The notes: a model not told the origin generated them from the letters alone. A stretch of DNA of 64,000 nucleotides from Brachycybe producta (GCA_036925085.1 JAUPFP010000019.1:3716501-3780500); one strand, 5' to 3'; shown: positions 52,661 to 63,250, numbered from the stretch's first letter. Translations and numbers: made by a program.

Positions 52661-52887
52661 TCCATAGGTAACTTGTTCCTCGAAGAATCCGAATCGGAAC
52701 CTGAAAAAGAAAAAAATATGACTGCATTTGTCAAGAAGAAAAACTCACTTTCCCATAAGAAGAGATGTTGTGGACACTGCATATGCCAAAATGCTTGGAT
52801 TGAATCATCTGAGGATGAAGAAGAAATTGAAATATAAGGAATAAAATCCAAAAGCATTCCGACCGTAACGTCGAATTTAGAAGAAAA

Positions 52888-53751
52888 ATGGCAGCAGACA
52901 ATAACCAGCAGCAATTCTCATACTTACCTGGCGAAGATGCAATGAAATTCACCAGAGAATACCGTGACAAGCCGAATTACACCATTGAAACCATTGGATT
53001 TATTGAAGAAATCGGCGAAATTCTGGAAGAAACGATGAAAATTGATGGAAAAGACGCAAAATCCACGAAGCAATTTCAAACTGAGCTAAAAGACGTGCAA
53101 ATTATCGACGAAACAACAAAAATGGACGATAATATCGATGCTAGTGATGCCACAGAAGGAAATAACGTCCCAAATGAGGAAGTTGACAGGGAGTGGTCAG
53201 TGACGCTAATGCTCATGAGAGAAACACGTGGGTGGAGGAATACAATTAGTGAAATGACCACTAGCCTCGCACCACTCTGGAACCGGGTCCTATTGTTTAT
53301 GTTCTTCATCACTGACAACTTTGCCCATGTGTTGTGCACATGTACCGGCACTATTTTTTGGCATATTTGTGGTATCAAAACAGTTTTTACTGTTATCGGC
53401 CATATTTTGAGAAGAACTGTTTTCATCGCTGAAAATTCTGGAAGTTTTGCCAATTTTATTGCGAAAAGTATCGGAAGTTTTGATATAACTGTGCCTAAAA
53501 GCAGAGGAAAAAGAAGATCTCATCAAAAGGAAAGGATTGGACTTACCATCTCCACAAGATTTGAACGAAAAGAGGTAAAAAGGGGACGAAGTAAAAAGCA
53601 ATATTTCGGTCTCCGAAATCTTAACCCTTTTTCTATTTTTAAAGTCAAAATGGCGTCTTCTGATATGGGAAAAAACTGGAATGTGGCCACTACCAGGCAG
53701 GGTGGGGGTCATGGTGTCCGTGGACCTGCCTTGTCAGGTAGTGGTCACTAA
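52888..53751 (+). CDS. Family C post-integrase frame with hydrophobic segment
   Basis: An open frame of 287 codons, the longest intact one in the window. It starts M-A-A-D-N-N-Q-Q-Q-F, is acidic to residue ~100, has a hydrophobic segment (residues ~130-170, with V-L-L-F-M-F-F-I-T and T-I-F-W-H-I-C-G) and then a strongly basic part (K-S-R-G-K-R-R-S, K-E-V-K-R-G-R-S-K-K, residues ~205-235). The frame continues past a TAA (53749) to 54177. The hydrophobic segment could be one or two membrane helices, which would suit an Env-like product, but there is no signal peptide. Unknown function. Confidence 0.5.
   Translation: MAADNNQQQFSYLPGEDAMKFTREYRDKPNYTIETIGFIEEIGEILEETMKIDGKDAKSTKQFQTELKDVQIIDETTKMDDNIDASDATEGNNVPNEEVDREWSVTLMLMRETRGWRNTISEMTTSLAPLWNRVLLFMFFITDNFAHVLCTCTGTIFWHICGIKTVFTVIGHILRRTVFIAENSGSFANFIAKSIGSFDITVPKSRGKRRSHQKERIGLTISTRFERKEVKRGRSKKQYFGLRNLNPFSIFKVKMASSDMGKNWNVATTRQGGGHGVRGPALSGSGH
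53627..53646 (+). promoter_or_regulatory. Splice-acceptor-like tract in family C
   Basis: CCCTTTTTCTATTTTTAAAG lies just before T-C-A-A-A-ATGGCG (ATG at about 53650). It resembles the acceptor sites before ORF3 in family A. If used, the spliced product would start at 53650. Confidence 0.35.
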
Positions 53752-55726
53752 GAGAGAGGGTTCAAGAGAGCGAGAACCGAGCCCTGGTCTATTGTGCCGA
53801 TACCAGGCGGATCAAAGATGTTGTTTGAGACTGCAGCAGAGGCCCTGGAAAACGAAATAGCGCAAGGCCTGTGGGAGTATAAGATTATCCCCATGCCATC
53901 AAAGAGGTCCACGAAGCGCCAGTCCAAGAAGATTTTGAAGGGGTTCGTTGGTGCTGGCCAACCTAACTTCTATAAGGGAATCAAACCTGGAGAGTTCGCT
54001 CCCGGAGGGTCAGAGCCCCGAAACTGGGGGAAGGGTGAAGCTGCTGATGCCACCGAAGATTGGACTCCCACAGATTGGGGACAGAACCGAAGAAGAAATC
54101 GTCCACCCGTTTTCACTGTACCATCGATGACATCTGGACCAAAGAAGGCAATTATGTACCAAAAAACCAAGCCTTGAAGGATGCAGAGAGGGCTTACATC
54201 AGCTGGTCAAGCCAGCAACCGCCAAAGTCAAGATTGCGGTACCCACTTTGAAACGACCACTGCCGCTCTCCAGCCCTTCAACAGCTGCGACAGCACCAAC
54301 TGAAATCCTGCCAAGGAAGCATAATAAACCAAGCAAATGCCATCTAGAGGCCCAAGGCAAATGTGAGGAAGGGCTCATGGACTCCACTGTGGCCCACCTC
54401 ACCCAACGAAGCATATTAGATAATGTTAACAAGGGACCCATCGTCACCCTCACCGGAGACTTGGAACCTAACCCAGAGGACAATGACGTCCTGTATATTG
54501 ATGCTGGGGAGATCAATCCCATGGAAGAGGATGACGAAGATGATGAAGAAATTCACGCTGTTGAAAACTGTTGCGAAAGAAGCCAGCCAAGAAACCGAAG
54601 ATCCCAGAGATCGGTATAATGGGCAGCTGAAGCAACTAATCGATTTGGCTGTTGCATACTATTTTCAGGGGCTGGCCCTGATTGATAACATTTTCGAGTC
54701 ATCTGGACAGGATTCATACTCACAAAGGACACTGGAAGATCGGACCTCACAGAAGACCTGTTGGTCCGCGGAGTTCTGTGCTGGAGGCAGCCAAGGCCTC
54801 TCGTCGAGTGAAACCGGCCCAACAGAGGTCTGAGAACCCAGTTAAGGTCCGAAGTACGAAGCTTTTTCCATAAAGCGCCAGGGGACAGCGCCACCTTAAG
54901 AAACATCTGCCCAAGGGACCAGGGACTCGAACTACGAAGATGACCAAAAGATTGTAGTGCCGGAGACTACAGCCAGGAGAGATTCCGAAACTCCTGGGAG
55001 TCCTGGGGCTTCGGAACCGTCTCCTGTACCATCGAAGATCGAAGTCTTGAAGAACGAGGTCACAACAAAGATAGCAGTCGAAGAGGGACTAGCCAAGGAA
55101 ACGGGTGCCATCAAAAAGAAAAGGCTGGTCAAGGAACGTCTGGGGTTGCCATCGGGGACTCCCATGGTCTCCTTGGAGGTTCCTGATGGTAATCCCATCA
55201 CCCATCCTCATCGATGTACAAGAAGCAACGAAACGATGTTGAACAATCTGTTCATTGGCAACGTAAAAGGACACCACGCCACCAACTCTACTTCGGTCTA
55301 TTTGAATGGGACGAGACCCCGCCGAGAAACAGAGTGCCGAGAAGGCCAAAGTCCCTCCTCATCGCATTTGTAGTACACAGTGTGTCATCCATCCTCGTCG
55401 TCAACCAGGAGTCGCGAGATGTCATGGTCTTCTATGAAGACGGATTCAAGTTGGAAAATACCGAAGAAAGGATTCAGCAATGGATTCGCTCTTTTCTTCG
55501 ATGGAGTCCGAAGACCAAGATGTACATCGTAGGCCGCCCAGTCCGGGCACCTCATTTTCATGATGACCGGCAACACCTGCTTTTTGATGCTGCAATGAGC
55601 TATGCAGAAGGGCAAAAAAGCTACCACCACTACAAGGGATCGACCAAAGCCGCCATCCATCTGGACAAAGAACTGTCCAGCAGTCCCGAGAGTCCCGCCA
55701 TCGTATGGGCCAGTGCAGATTACTAG
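53650..55726 (+). pseudogene. Family C ORF3-like region, C-terminal domain
   Basis: Frames 53794-54177, 54248-54619, 54957-55373 and 55214-55726 seem to be parts of one gene broken by shifts. It has P-I-P-G-G-S-K-M-L-F-E-T and a basic stretch (K-R-S-T-K-R-Q-S-K-K, 53900), an acidic E-E-D-D-E-D-D-E-E (54525), a Lys-rich stretch (A-I-K-K-K-R-L-V-K-E-R, 55110), and a C-terminal domain (170-codon frame) with K-S-L-L-I-A-F-V-V-H-S-V, S-I-L-V-V-N-Q-E-S-R-D, I-Q-Q-W-I-R-S-F-L-R-W. The order (basic block, then hydrophobic L-V-V-N domain at the end) parallels family A ORF3. Homology is suggestive, not proven. Confidence 0.45.
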
Positions 55727-56205
55727 GCCCGCAAGACATGGACTGTTTGTTTTGAGTATTTTTATGTATACTTTTGTGATTTTCGCACTCGTTTCAACTT
55801 TTTGTATTTTATACCTGTCCTTTTTATGCACGTTTTTGCATCATTTACATAGACCGTTGTCTACTTTAGATTATTCATGTTATATGTATTTCTAGGCCAT
55901 TGCCACGTTTTATACAATTTGTTTGATTTTTAGGGGATTTGTCCCTTATTTCGAGTTCCATAGGCTCTCGCCTCTTTTCCAAATTTTAAACCTCTCCAAT
56001 TGGTTTTAATTTTCGTTTTTTTTAATTCCGAGTAGGAATTTCTTAATAGAAGATTGCTATTTTCAATTGTTTAAATAACGGGTTTTATTACTTTTAAATA
56101 ATTTCTTATCCAAACGGGATTTAATTTATTGCATGTTTAGCATTTTCATACCAACGGGTATTACTTTTTGGAACCACAGGGACGTGCTTCTAACCTAGTT
56201 GGGGG
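55727..56205 (+). other. Family C 3' untranslated region
   Basis: AT-rich sequence between the last frame and the LTR. It ends in the purine-rich GTTGGGGG, the probable polypurine tract just before TGTGACG. No gene. Confidence 0.55.
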
Positions 56206-56805
56206 TGTGACGAATTCGATCGTTTACATTTAGAATCACCCAGTAGTTTAGATATTATAGAGATGGGTTTCACCTCATGCTTGGGGGTGGTTGGGAGATA
56301 TCCAGTCGATACCTCTCTACCCTCCAGGATGAGTAAAAGAAGGTAAAAGAATTGTATCGTCAATTCTTATAGGATGATTCCTAGAAGAATTGACGATGCA
56401 GAACTTTTAGCCAGTGAAACTCCTATCAGGTGTGACGAAAAGGATGAAGAAGTCCTTTTCGTCTGAATAGTTAATTGGATTTAATTGTTATATTTTATTA
56501 CAGCTTATAGATGTTTTCGTTTTGTAATTAATATAAATTGAATGTCCTGGTTGTGTCCAAGGATCTTGGACACACCTGGCACCTTTGTTGTATCGATCAT
56601 ATGTTTATTGTTTATATCTATTGTTGTTAAACATATATAAAAAGGACCGTGTGGATTGAGAGTCAGACTGATTACAACCATAGATATTGACACATCTCTG
56701 ATACTCTCAATCCACAGCGTGTCGCTGTCTTTTGAATAAAGTATCTTTTGAAATATAACTTCTATGTGTGGACTATTATTTCTGGGAGTGGTACTTTATG
56801 TTACA
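56206..56805 (+). mobile_element. Family C 3' LTR
   Basis: 600 bp from TGTGACGAATTCG to TTTATGTTACA. ATATATAAAAAGG near 56632-56645 is a likely TATA box, and AATAAAGTATC near 56736 is a likely polyadenylation signal. After it comes a second copy of the leader (56806-57049), which suggests a tandem LTR-body-LTR arrangement. Confidence 0.85.
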
Positions 56806-57275
56806 GCCACCACTCAGCCAATGATTCGACCGATAGAAGAGGAAGTCTCCAGCAGTCTTGTGTAAGCCGATTCAACAATGCTTTTTTCTACATCTGGACT
56901 CCTGAGGTACCGACCCTTGTGTCCCCGGAGTGCAAGTATACAACACAGGTGCCAATAGACCGAAAGACTTGTACATCAACATTCAATCAACACTTTCGAA
57001 TGGCTACCAAAGATCTCTTCGGGCCACGTGGAAACGGGAATATTACAAAATAATGTAACATTGTAACATTCCCGTTTCCGCATGGCCCACAGAGATCTCT
57101 GGTAGCAATTTGAAAGTGGCGATTGAGTGTTGATTGTCTTTCGGTCGATTGGCTCCTGTGCTGTATACATAGAAGCCACACACATAGAAGTTATATTTCA
57201 ATATACTTCATTTCAAAAGACAGCGACACGCTGTGGATTGAGAGTATCAGAGGTGTGTGTCTAGTTCTGTATCTA
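56690..57275. repeat. Palindrome of family C U5-leader around 57051
   Basis: 56690-57049 (end of LTR and leader) is repeated as its reverse complement at 57053-57275. The centre is the TTACAAAATAATGTAACATTGTAA region. The right arm lacks ~190 bp: TATGTGTGTGG joins directly to CTTCTATGTATACAGCAC. Matching pieces include GGAAACGGGAATNTTACA, AGAGATCTC and CAGCGTGTCGCTGTCTTTTG. Confidence 0.8.
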
Positions 57276-57302
57276 GCCAGTCCCCTATATATATATATTA
57301 AA

Positions 57303-58238
57303 TTCTAGGAAGTACCCCCACCTACCCTCGATTACCCTCACCTGCCCAAAAATATTGTGACCTGCCCAGAAATAACGAAATTCTGCCCATTGTGCCCTAT
57401 ACAAAAAATTTCCAAATTTTTTTATAGTTCTGGAAATTTTTTTCCGGGTAGGTAATGGTTTAGATTAGTAGGGAATACCCCCACCTACCCTCAATTACCC
57501 TTACCTGCCCAAAAATATCGCTACCTGCCCAGAAATAACGAAATTCTGCCCATTCTGCCCTACACAAAAAAAATTAAAAAAATTTCTTAAAATTCCGGAA
57601 ATTTTTTTTTGGGCAGGTAATGATTAAGTTTAGTAGAGAGTACCCCACCTACCTTCGATTACCCTCACTTGCCCAAAAATATAGCAACCTGCCCAGATAT
57701 AATGAAATTCTGCCCATTCTGCCCTATACAAAAAATTTAAAAAAATTTCTTAAAATTCCAGAAATTTATTTTGGGCAGGTAATGATTAAGTTTAGTAGAG
57801 AGTACCCCCACCTACCTTCGATTACCCTCACCTGCCCAAAAATATAGAGACCTGCCCAGATATAATGAAATTCTGCCCATTCTGCCCTATACAAAAAATT
57901 TAAAAAAAATTTCTTAAAATTCCGGAATTTTTTTTGTGGGCAGGTAATGATTAAGTTTAGTAGAGTACCCCCACCTACCTTCGATTACCCTCACCTGCCG
58001 AAAAATATAGCGACCTGCCCAGATATAATGAAATTCTTTCCATTCTGCCCTATACAAAAAATTTCCAAATTTTTTAAAAATTCTGGAAATTTTTTTTCCG
58101 GGTAGGTAATGGTTTAGATTAGTAGGGAATACCCCCACTTACCCTCGATTACTCTTAGATGCCCAAAAAATATCGCTACCTGCCCAGAAATAAAGAAATT
58201 CTTACTTTTCTGCCCGTCCTGCTTTTTAGTATGACCCC
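57303..58238 (-). repeat. Right array of ~163-bp units (inverted)
   Basis: Six units with CCCCCACCTACCYTCGATTACCCT starting near 57314, 57475, 57640, 57803, 57966 and 58130. This is the reverse complement of the left array. Sequence between units differs at a few positions. The outermost unit ends with the terminal repeat. Confidence 0.85.
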
Positions 58239-58440
58239 AAATTATTTGCACAATTATCGTGAAATTTTAAAATAAATAAAGATAAAAGTATGTAGTTTCA
58301 CAGGTTTCACACTCGTTTGTTTTTAATGTGTTATTCTGAACCCTACATTGAATAGTTGGAGTGAATTTTTTGAATAACACTGGAAGGATATTTAATTAAA
58401 CAATGAACTTTTTTTTAATTAAACTTCACTTCACTTAGGA
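58239..58440 (+). repeat. Tandem unit R2 (partner of R1)
   Basis: Starts with the second AAATTATT and runs TCGTGAAATTTTAAAATAAATAAAGATAAAAGTA, ACTCGTTTGTTTTTAATG, TTCTGAACCC, matching R1 in the same direction. The position of the R1 ATGGAAGCC reads ACTGGAAGG here, so the candidate start codon is gone. Confidence 0.55.
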
Positions 58441-58443
58441 GGT

Positions 58444-58805
58444 ATGGCAGGTCAGTTTATTACTGAACCACTACCAGGGTGTGAGACCAAGTCTGTGGTC
58501 GCCCTGGTTGACCTCCTAACAAGTCGGATGCTTCACATGCATCCGCAACTCCAAGATATTCTATTCAAGGAATTCCGAGCCTTGGAGGAAAGCCGAATTA
58601 GGGGGACGGTTTTCGATTCTGGTTTAGGGTGGCGTAACACCCAAATGTGTTGTGGTGGGCACGTCAGTGGGCTGCTGAGTGGATGGGCTCCACTTTCGCA
58701 TCGCCACCACGGAAGCCATCTGGCAGCTAAGGAGGTCAGGTTTGAGGGAGCAATCCTAGCTGGCTCGACCAACCTGTTCCCGAGGCGGAACAGGGAAGTT
58801 TAGAG
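58444..58805 (+). pseudogene. A-VIII ORF3 C-terminal end
   Basis: A 119-codon open stretch ends just before the LTR. It matches the end of ORF3 in other copies: E-P-L-P near the start, A-L-V-D-L-L-T-S-R-M (58500), P-Q-L-Q-D-I-L-F-K-E-F-R (58545), E-E-S-R-I-R-G-T-V-F-D-S-G (58590), I-L-A-G-S-T-N-L-F-P-R (58755). This is the only copy where the extreme C-terminus is open, so it shows how ORF3 ends. Confidence 0.65.
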
Positions 58806-58808
58806 GAT

Positions 58809-59577
58809 TGTCGCAACCTGGTCTGCTCAAACAAAATTTTTTGATTTAGCAGACAAACTCCCTATGGTGGTCTGCCTGACAGCTTGCAGTAGGCTGTTGG
58901 GACGGATGCCATATTGGTGCCAGCCGATCTCTCACCATTGCGTTCAATGGGTGAGAGGTCAGAAGTGACCACTGTCCTCTTCATGTGGAGTTGCCTGTAG
59001 GTATTAAATGGTTTGGTCAGCCGTTTAATCTAGGCAGTGTATTGGAGGCAAGGAGACTGAAGAGATCTTTGGTAGTGGCCAATCGAGGCCTCCAATTTCA
59101 TTTGGTTATTTTTCCTTGTTGGCCGTTAGGCCTTGTGTACATTTTATTGTCTTCTTGGCTGGTCAAAATAGACTAGCCAATTATGTATATATCACTGCAT
59201 CTTAGTAAGTGTTATTAAATATACATATTTTATTTAATACCTTGTGTCGTGTCGGTCATTGTGGGGATTTACCGAGGGAGGGTGTGATTTCCGGTTGTGG
59301 GGAATTGTACCGTCTTTCACTGTCCTGTTTTCGTCCTCGTGGTGCAACATCGCCATGCCGAGAATATTGCGGTGGAACTCTGGTTCCACCCCGATATTCT
59401 CAGAATGGCGATGTTGCACCATCGTGTCAAGGGAGGCTCCAGGAGAGCTGACACTACCCAGGTGGTAACCGTGACAGGCGGCTATGTGTGTGGTCCCGTC
59501 GTCATGAGGAGCCTGGTGCCCGGTAAGTTAAGCGTTTTTATCGGGTGGGTATTGTGACGGTCCAGTCGGGACGTTAG
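58809..59577 (+). mobile_element. A-VIII 3' LTR, subfamily B
   Basis: TGTCGCAACCTGG to CGGGACGTTA, ~770 bp, full-length relative of 45851-46400. A TATTAAATGG near 58998 replaces the TATA box, and ATTAAATATAC lies near 59213. U5 carries a strong hairpin at 59340-59421. It directly abuts a minus-strand family A leader. Confidence 0.7.
59340..59421. repeat. 82-nt hairpin in subfamily B U5
   Basis: Two 39-nt arms, TGGTGCAACATCGCCAT... and its complement, pair at about 35 of 39 positions around a TCTG loop (59379-59382). The inner stem is GGTGGAAC/GTTCCACC. Confidence 0.85.
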
Positions 59578-60385
59578 TGCCTTTCGGTATACTACCGGTA
59601 TAATGTTCAACCTAACTCAAAACTTTCCCTCCACTGTATCGTGGACAAATCTACGCTTGGCAGTGGTCTAACAGTTTTAACAGTCTTTCAACCGTGCAAG
59701 AAGGCTGGGTAATGCTACCCGGTGCCTCCACCAATTGTAACGGTCTGGCTAGGCCACTACAATACCTTGGTAAAACTTGACTGTCTTACCAAACTCCTGA
59801 CTTTCTTGGGGCGGGATCGAAGCAATAGCCGCCCCCTCGCATGGTGTCCCTGGGTAGCACGACCAGCAGAAGTCCTCTTTGGCGATATCGACAGTTGGAT
59901 AACCGCCGAATCTTGACGAGGAACCCATGGTGAACCCCCAATGGATCTCACCGTGGAGTCGTGCACGAAAACTGGCCGACAAGACGGAAAACAGGGCGGT
60001 GGTGCATGGTGAAACCTCTCACCGTAAACCTCCATCCTCCCCATGGTATCTTCCCCAGAAATGAGGACACAACACCAGTGTAGGTAAAAGAATATAATTT
60101 AATAGACTTACTGTTAAAATATATACAGCCATCTGCTGGACATCTTGTCCAGCACACAAAAGAAGACTCAAACAATGGAACAAAGCAATAATGATGTGGC
60201 ACATCTGCCATTTAATTGGATGCCTGACTTGGCCTCCTGCATTATGAATCACTTCTATCTTCTCACTTTCAGGGTCTACACTACCCTGTCCAGTATATAA
60301 TGGTGGCTGCCATTATATACTAACCAGGCTACTCCACCTGGGGAGGACAGTGACCCTACCGGGGGGTTCATGTCGTCTGCTGGGG
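59578..60385 (-). mobile_element. A-IX leader, primer-binding site and 5' LTR (minus)
   Basis: The LTR (59736-60385) starts TGTAACGGTCTGG and has a minus-strand TATATAATGG near 60292-60320 and AATAAA-like signals near 60090. It is cut at ~60385, where family D begins. The primer-binding site reads TGGTGGAGGCACC on the minus strand (59721-59733), an exact match to the family consensus. A short leader with GTATCGTGGACAAATC-type repeats runs to 59578 and ends at the opposite-strand LTR. Confidence 0.7.
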
Positions 60386-60719
60386 AAGATGGGATCGAAC
60401 GGAAGATAACTCCGATAACTCAGCAGACTGCCTACCTATTGCTGTCATCAGCCCATCCAATCATCCCAAATTGGAGCCCTGGACTACCATAGACCTGGGC
60501 TTTTGGAATGAAATCATGGAAGCTTTTGACACCGCCAACTCCACTTTCGGTTGCCGAGAGAATTGAACAGTGGCAATAATTACGCCTGGGGTAAAACTCC
60601 CAAAAAGGGGCGTGCTTGTTTCCAGGAAATGATGCAAGTTTTATATCAAGCTGGTAGCAGGCTGTGATCTAAATGAACTAGGTGCTCATGATGCCAGTCT
60701 ATGCAGCCCCCAGATTTTG

Positions 60720-61150
60720 CTCTCCACTAATGGCTGAGAAATTCAGATGTTGGTAGATACAGGGGCCCACAGCAGCGTCCTCTCGGAGTGCATCGCGAGA
60801 GAACATGACGTAAAGATCGAGCTGATGCCTAGAGCTCCAGTGATTGAAGGAGTAGGAGGTGCCACCATGAATATAGTGGGCCAAGTCAATGCTACAGTGG
60901 AGGTTGGTGCAAAATGTGCCCATGGTCGGCTTTATGTAATCAAAGGACACTGAGAGGCCATCCTGGGTCGTGACCTAGGAAAGGCCTTTCACCTCAGCGT
61001 CTCCATGACAACTGACGTCTACTGTGAAGATGACCGCTTTGAATCTGTTCTCCGCCGGAAGTGCTTAGAAGCCTACTTGGGGAGTGCCTTACAAGAGAAA
61101 CCACCTTCTGATGACGGCACCAATCTGCTGAAACTCATATGCACGCATTA
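60720..61150 (+). pseudogene. Family D aspartic protease
   Basis: Q-M-L-V-D-T-G-A-H-S-S-V-L-S (near 60747) is the active-site loop; G-G-A-T-M-N-I-V-G-Q-V may be the flap region (60860), and I-L-G-R-D (60960) is the conserved C-terminal I-L-G-x-D. A stop at 60951 splits it before I-L-G-R-D. Nearly complete otherwise. Confidence 0.75.
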
Positions 61151-61679
61151 AATCGAACACCATCTGCTAGTTCTGAGTCAGACCCGACTGAATGGAGGAG
61201 GGATAGCCTTGGTTGAGGTTAAAGCCTCTAGAATTTTGAAAGAAAACGATTTCTTCATTGTCATACCAGACAAAAAACTCAAGGCAGACCGAGGGATTTT
61301 CGTGGCACCTGGACTCATGCAATGCCAGAACGAAGCCACCTTCAAAATCGAGGTATTGAACACCAACAAAGACACCAGCCATCCTCCAAAAAGGCAAAGT
61401 CTTTTCTCACATGCAACACGATTACAATTAGGAGGTCGTAGCGGGCACCGCTACCATCCCAATACAATCAGTGTCGGTAACCTACCCTGAAGACCAAATA
61501 AAATTTAACGAAAAGCTGCAACTTGGACCGTAACTCCGAATCGGCCAGAGGTGCATCCTAACATACATCTTACATTTATATTGAGACGTCTTTGCTCTTG
61601 AACACTCAGAGCTAGGATGCACTAACCTCACAGAAAATTGAATCAATACAGGAGACCACACTCTGTTGCGGGAACCACT

Positions 61680-62840
61680 CTGAAGATGTGGCCCAGAACA
61701 GCGAAAGATCGTCAAACAGACGGTACAACAGAGTGGCATGCCCCACACAGTCGCCTTATGCTTCACCAGTAGTCCTGGTTAAGAAAAAGGATGGACAATG
61801 GAGATTTTGTGTGGACTATTGTTGGCTGAACAACATCACAATCTATGCAACCTTGGATATGATCTCCAGATACTGGCAGTTTGAAGTAGCCAAAGAGGAT
61901 AAAGAAAAGACTGCGTTCATCACCCCAGAGTTCTTTTCGAATTCAATGGAATGCCCTTCAGACTGAAAAATCCACCGGTAACAATGCAACGAGCATTGGA
62001 CATTCTCTCGGCAGGCTACAAATGGGAAACTTGCCTGGTGTATCTCGACGACATTGTCCAAGGAGCAACCTTCGAGGAGTTCATCGACCATTAAAATGTG
62101 ATTTTGCAGCTACTTCTAGGAGTTGGACTCGAACTCCATCCAGAGAAATGCTTCTTTGGATATCAGGAGGTGCTCTATCTTGGGCACAACTTATCAAAAG
62201 ATGGAGTCCATCCAAATCCTCAAAAAGTTGCAGCGATTTCTGAGTTAGCGGTCCGGTGATTCTTTGGAATCACTGGCTTCTACCGACGATTCATAATCAA
62301 CTTTGCTCACATTGCAAAACCTCTAATCGATCTGACAAAAAAGGAATTGCCATTCGAATGGACAGTAGATAAAGAAGCTGCATTCGAGTTATTAAAGAGA
62401 AGACACTACGGCACCTGTGTTGGCAGTATATGATCCGGAAGCCGAAATCGTGATGCACACGGACGCCTCTGGGTATGGCATTGCTGCCATACTTTACCAG
62501 AGGCTGTGTTTCGAGAGAAGTCCATGATGCATAACTCAAATACTTCACCACAGATTAAGAATGCCAGGCAGTAGTGTATGGCGTTGATAAATTCCAGCTG
62601 TACCTCTTTAACAAACCCTTCACTTCACCATAGTCACTGACCATCATGCTCTGTGCTATCTAAAAACAGCACAGAGATTACAAGGCCAATCTGGAAGGTG
62701 GCAACTCCTGCTGCAAGAATACAATTATACAGTGGTCTGCAAGGCTGGAATCACCCATGTAGATGCCGATTGCATCTCTCGCAGTCCGATTGATGTGCCA
62801 GACGATCGGAGACTTCAGGCAACCCCAGACAATTTGGATG
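61680..62840 (+). pseudogene. Family D reverse transcriptase and RNase H
   Basis: Q-S-P-Y-A-S-P-V-V-L-V-K-K-K-D-G (61748), Y-A-T-L-D-M-I-S-R-Y-W-Q (61845), T-M-Q-R-A-L-D-I-L (61980), catalytic Y-L-D-D-I-V (62040, intact), C-F-F-G-Y-Q-E-V-L-Y-L-G-H (62150), G-I-T-G-F-Y-R-R-F-I (62265) and L-T-K-K-E-L-P-F-E-W-T (62330). RNase H: M-H-T-D-A-S-G-Y-G-I-A-A (62453). Missing codons between the RT motifs, plus several shifts, make it inactive. Confidence 0.8.
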
Positions 62841-62879
62841 ACAGCATGATTATGCTGTCACTCCCGATGGGATTGGACA

Positions 62880-63250
62880 TTGAAGCAAAGGAAAGACCTG
62901 GAATTGACAAAGATCTACATCATTGTGGAAGAAGTATTGTGTGCTGTGGTATACCATGGCAGCATTGTTCCAAAATTAGTGACAGTCGTACCACAACTAC
63001 TGGTACAAGAGGTGCTTCACCTCCTGCACGTGAGTCCAGAAGCCGGACACTTTGGGCAAGACAAAACTCTGGATAAAGTCTGCTGAAGATTTGTCTGGAG
63101 TACCTCGAAGAAGGATACCATTGATTTTGTACGCACCTGTGGGGTTTGCCAAAAATCTAAGGCACCTCAATCCAAACTGCCTGGTTCATTATTTTTCTCT
63201 CAGGAGACACTTTGCTACAAGTGCAACAGGACTAACAGTGGGTTTTTGCC
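62880..63250 (+). pseudogene. Family D integrase N-terminus
   Basis: L-H-V-S-P-E-A-G-H-F-G-Q-D-K-T-L (63028) and C-G-V-C-Q-K-S-K (63140) form the HHCC zinc-binding module, with a stop between them near 63083. The catalytic core is absent: the element ends at ~63250 at a family A gag fragment. Confidence 0.7.

Larger units (their letters stand above)
48834..56805 (+). mobile_element. Ty3/gypsy family C element
   Basis: Order: U5 remnant of the 5' LTR (48834-48923), leader, gag fragment (49106-49506), RT-RNase H (49900-51400), integrase (51454-52660), extra frames (52888-55726), purine tract GTTGGGGG and complete 3' LTR (56206-56805). Protease and most of gag are deleted. It is the best-preserved pol in the window, with only a few stops. 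Confidence 0.85.
48291..58238. mobile_element. 9.9-kb TIR unit with inverted tandem-array arms and 8-bp TSD
   Basis: The ends match as inverted repeats: GGGTAATACTAAAAGGCAGG at the left and, read inward from the right, GGGGTCATACTAAAAAGCAG. Both continue with GACGGGCAGAAAA. The flanks are the exact direct repeat AAATTATT (48283-48290 and 58239-58246). Inside each end is an array of a ~163-bp unit, in opposite orientation at the two ends. The middle is a degenerate Ty3/gypsy element (family C). Arms of tandem repeats resemble foldback elements, and an 8-bp duplication fits hAT, P or Merlin-type integration. No transposase is present. Confidence 0.7.
60420..63250 (+). mobile_element. Ty3/gypsy family D pol
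   Basis: Protease, RT, RNase H and the integrase N-terminus occur in order, without LTRs, gag or integrase core. It is related to family C in RT style. Truncated at both ends by family A sequence. Confidence 0.75.
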
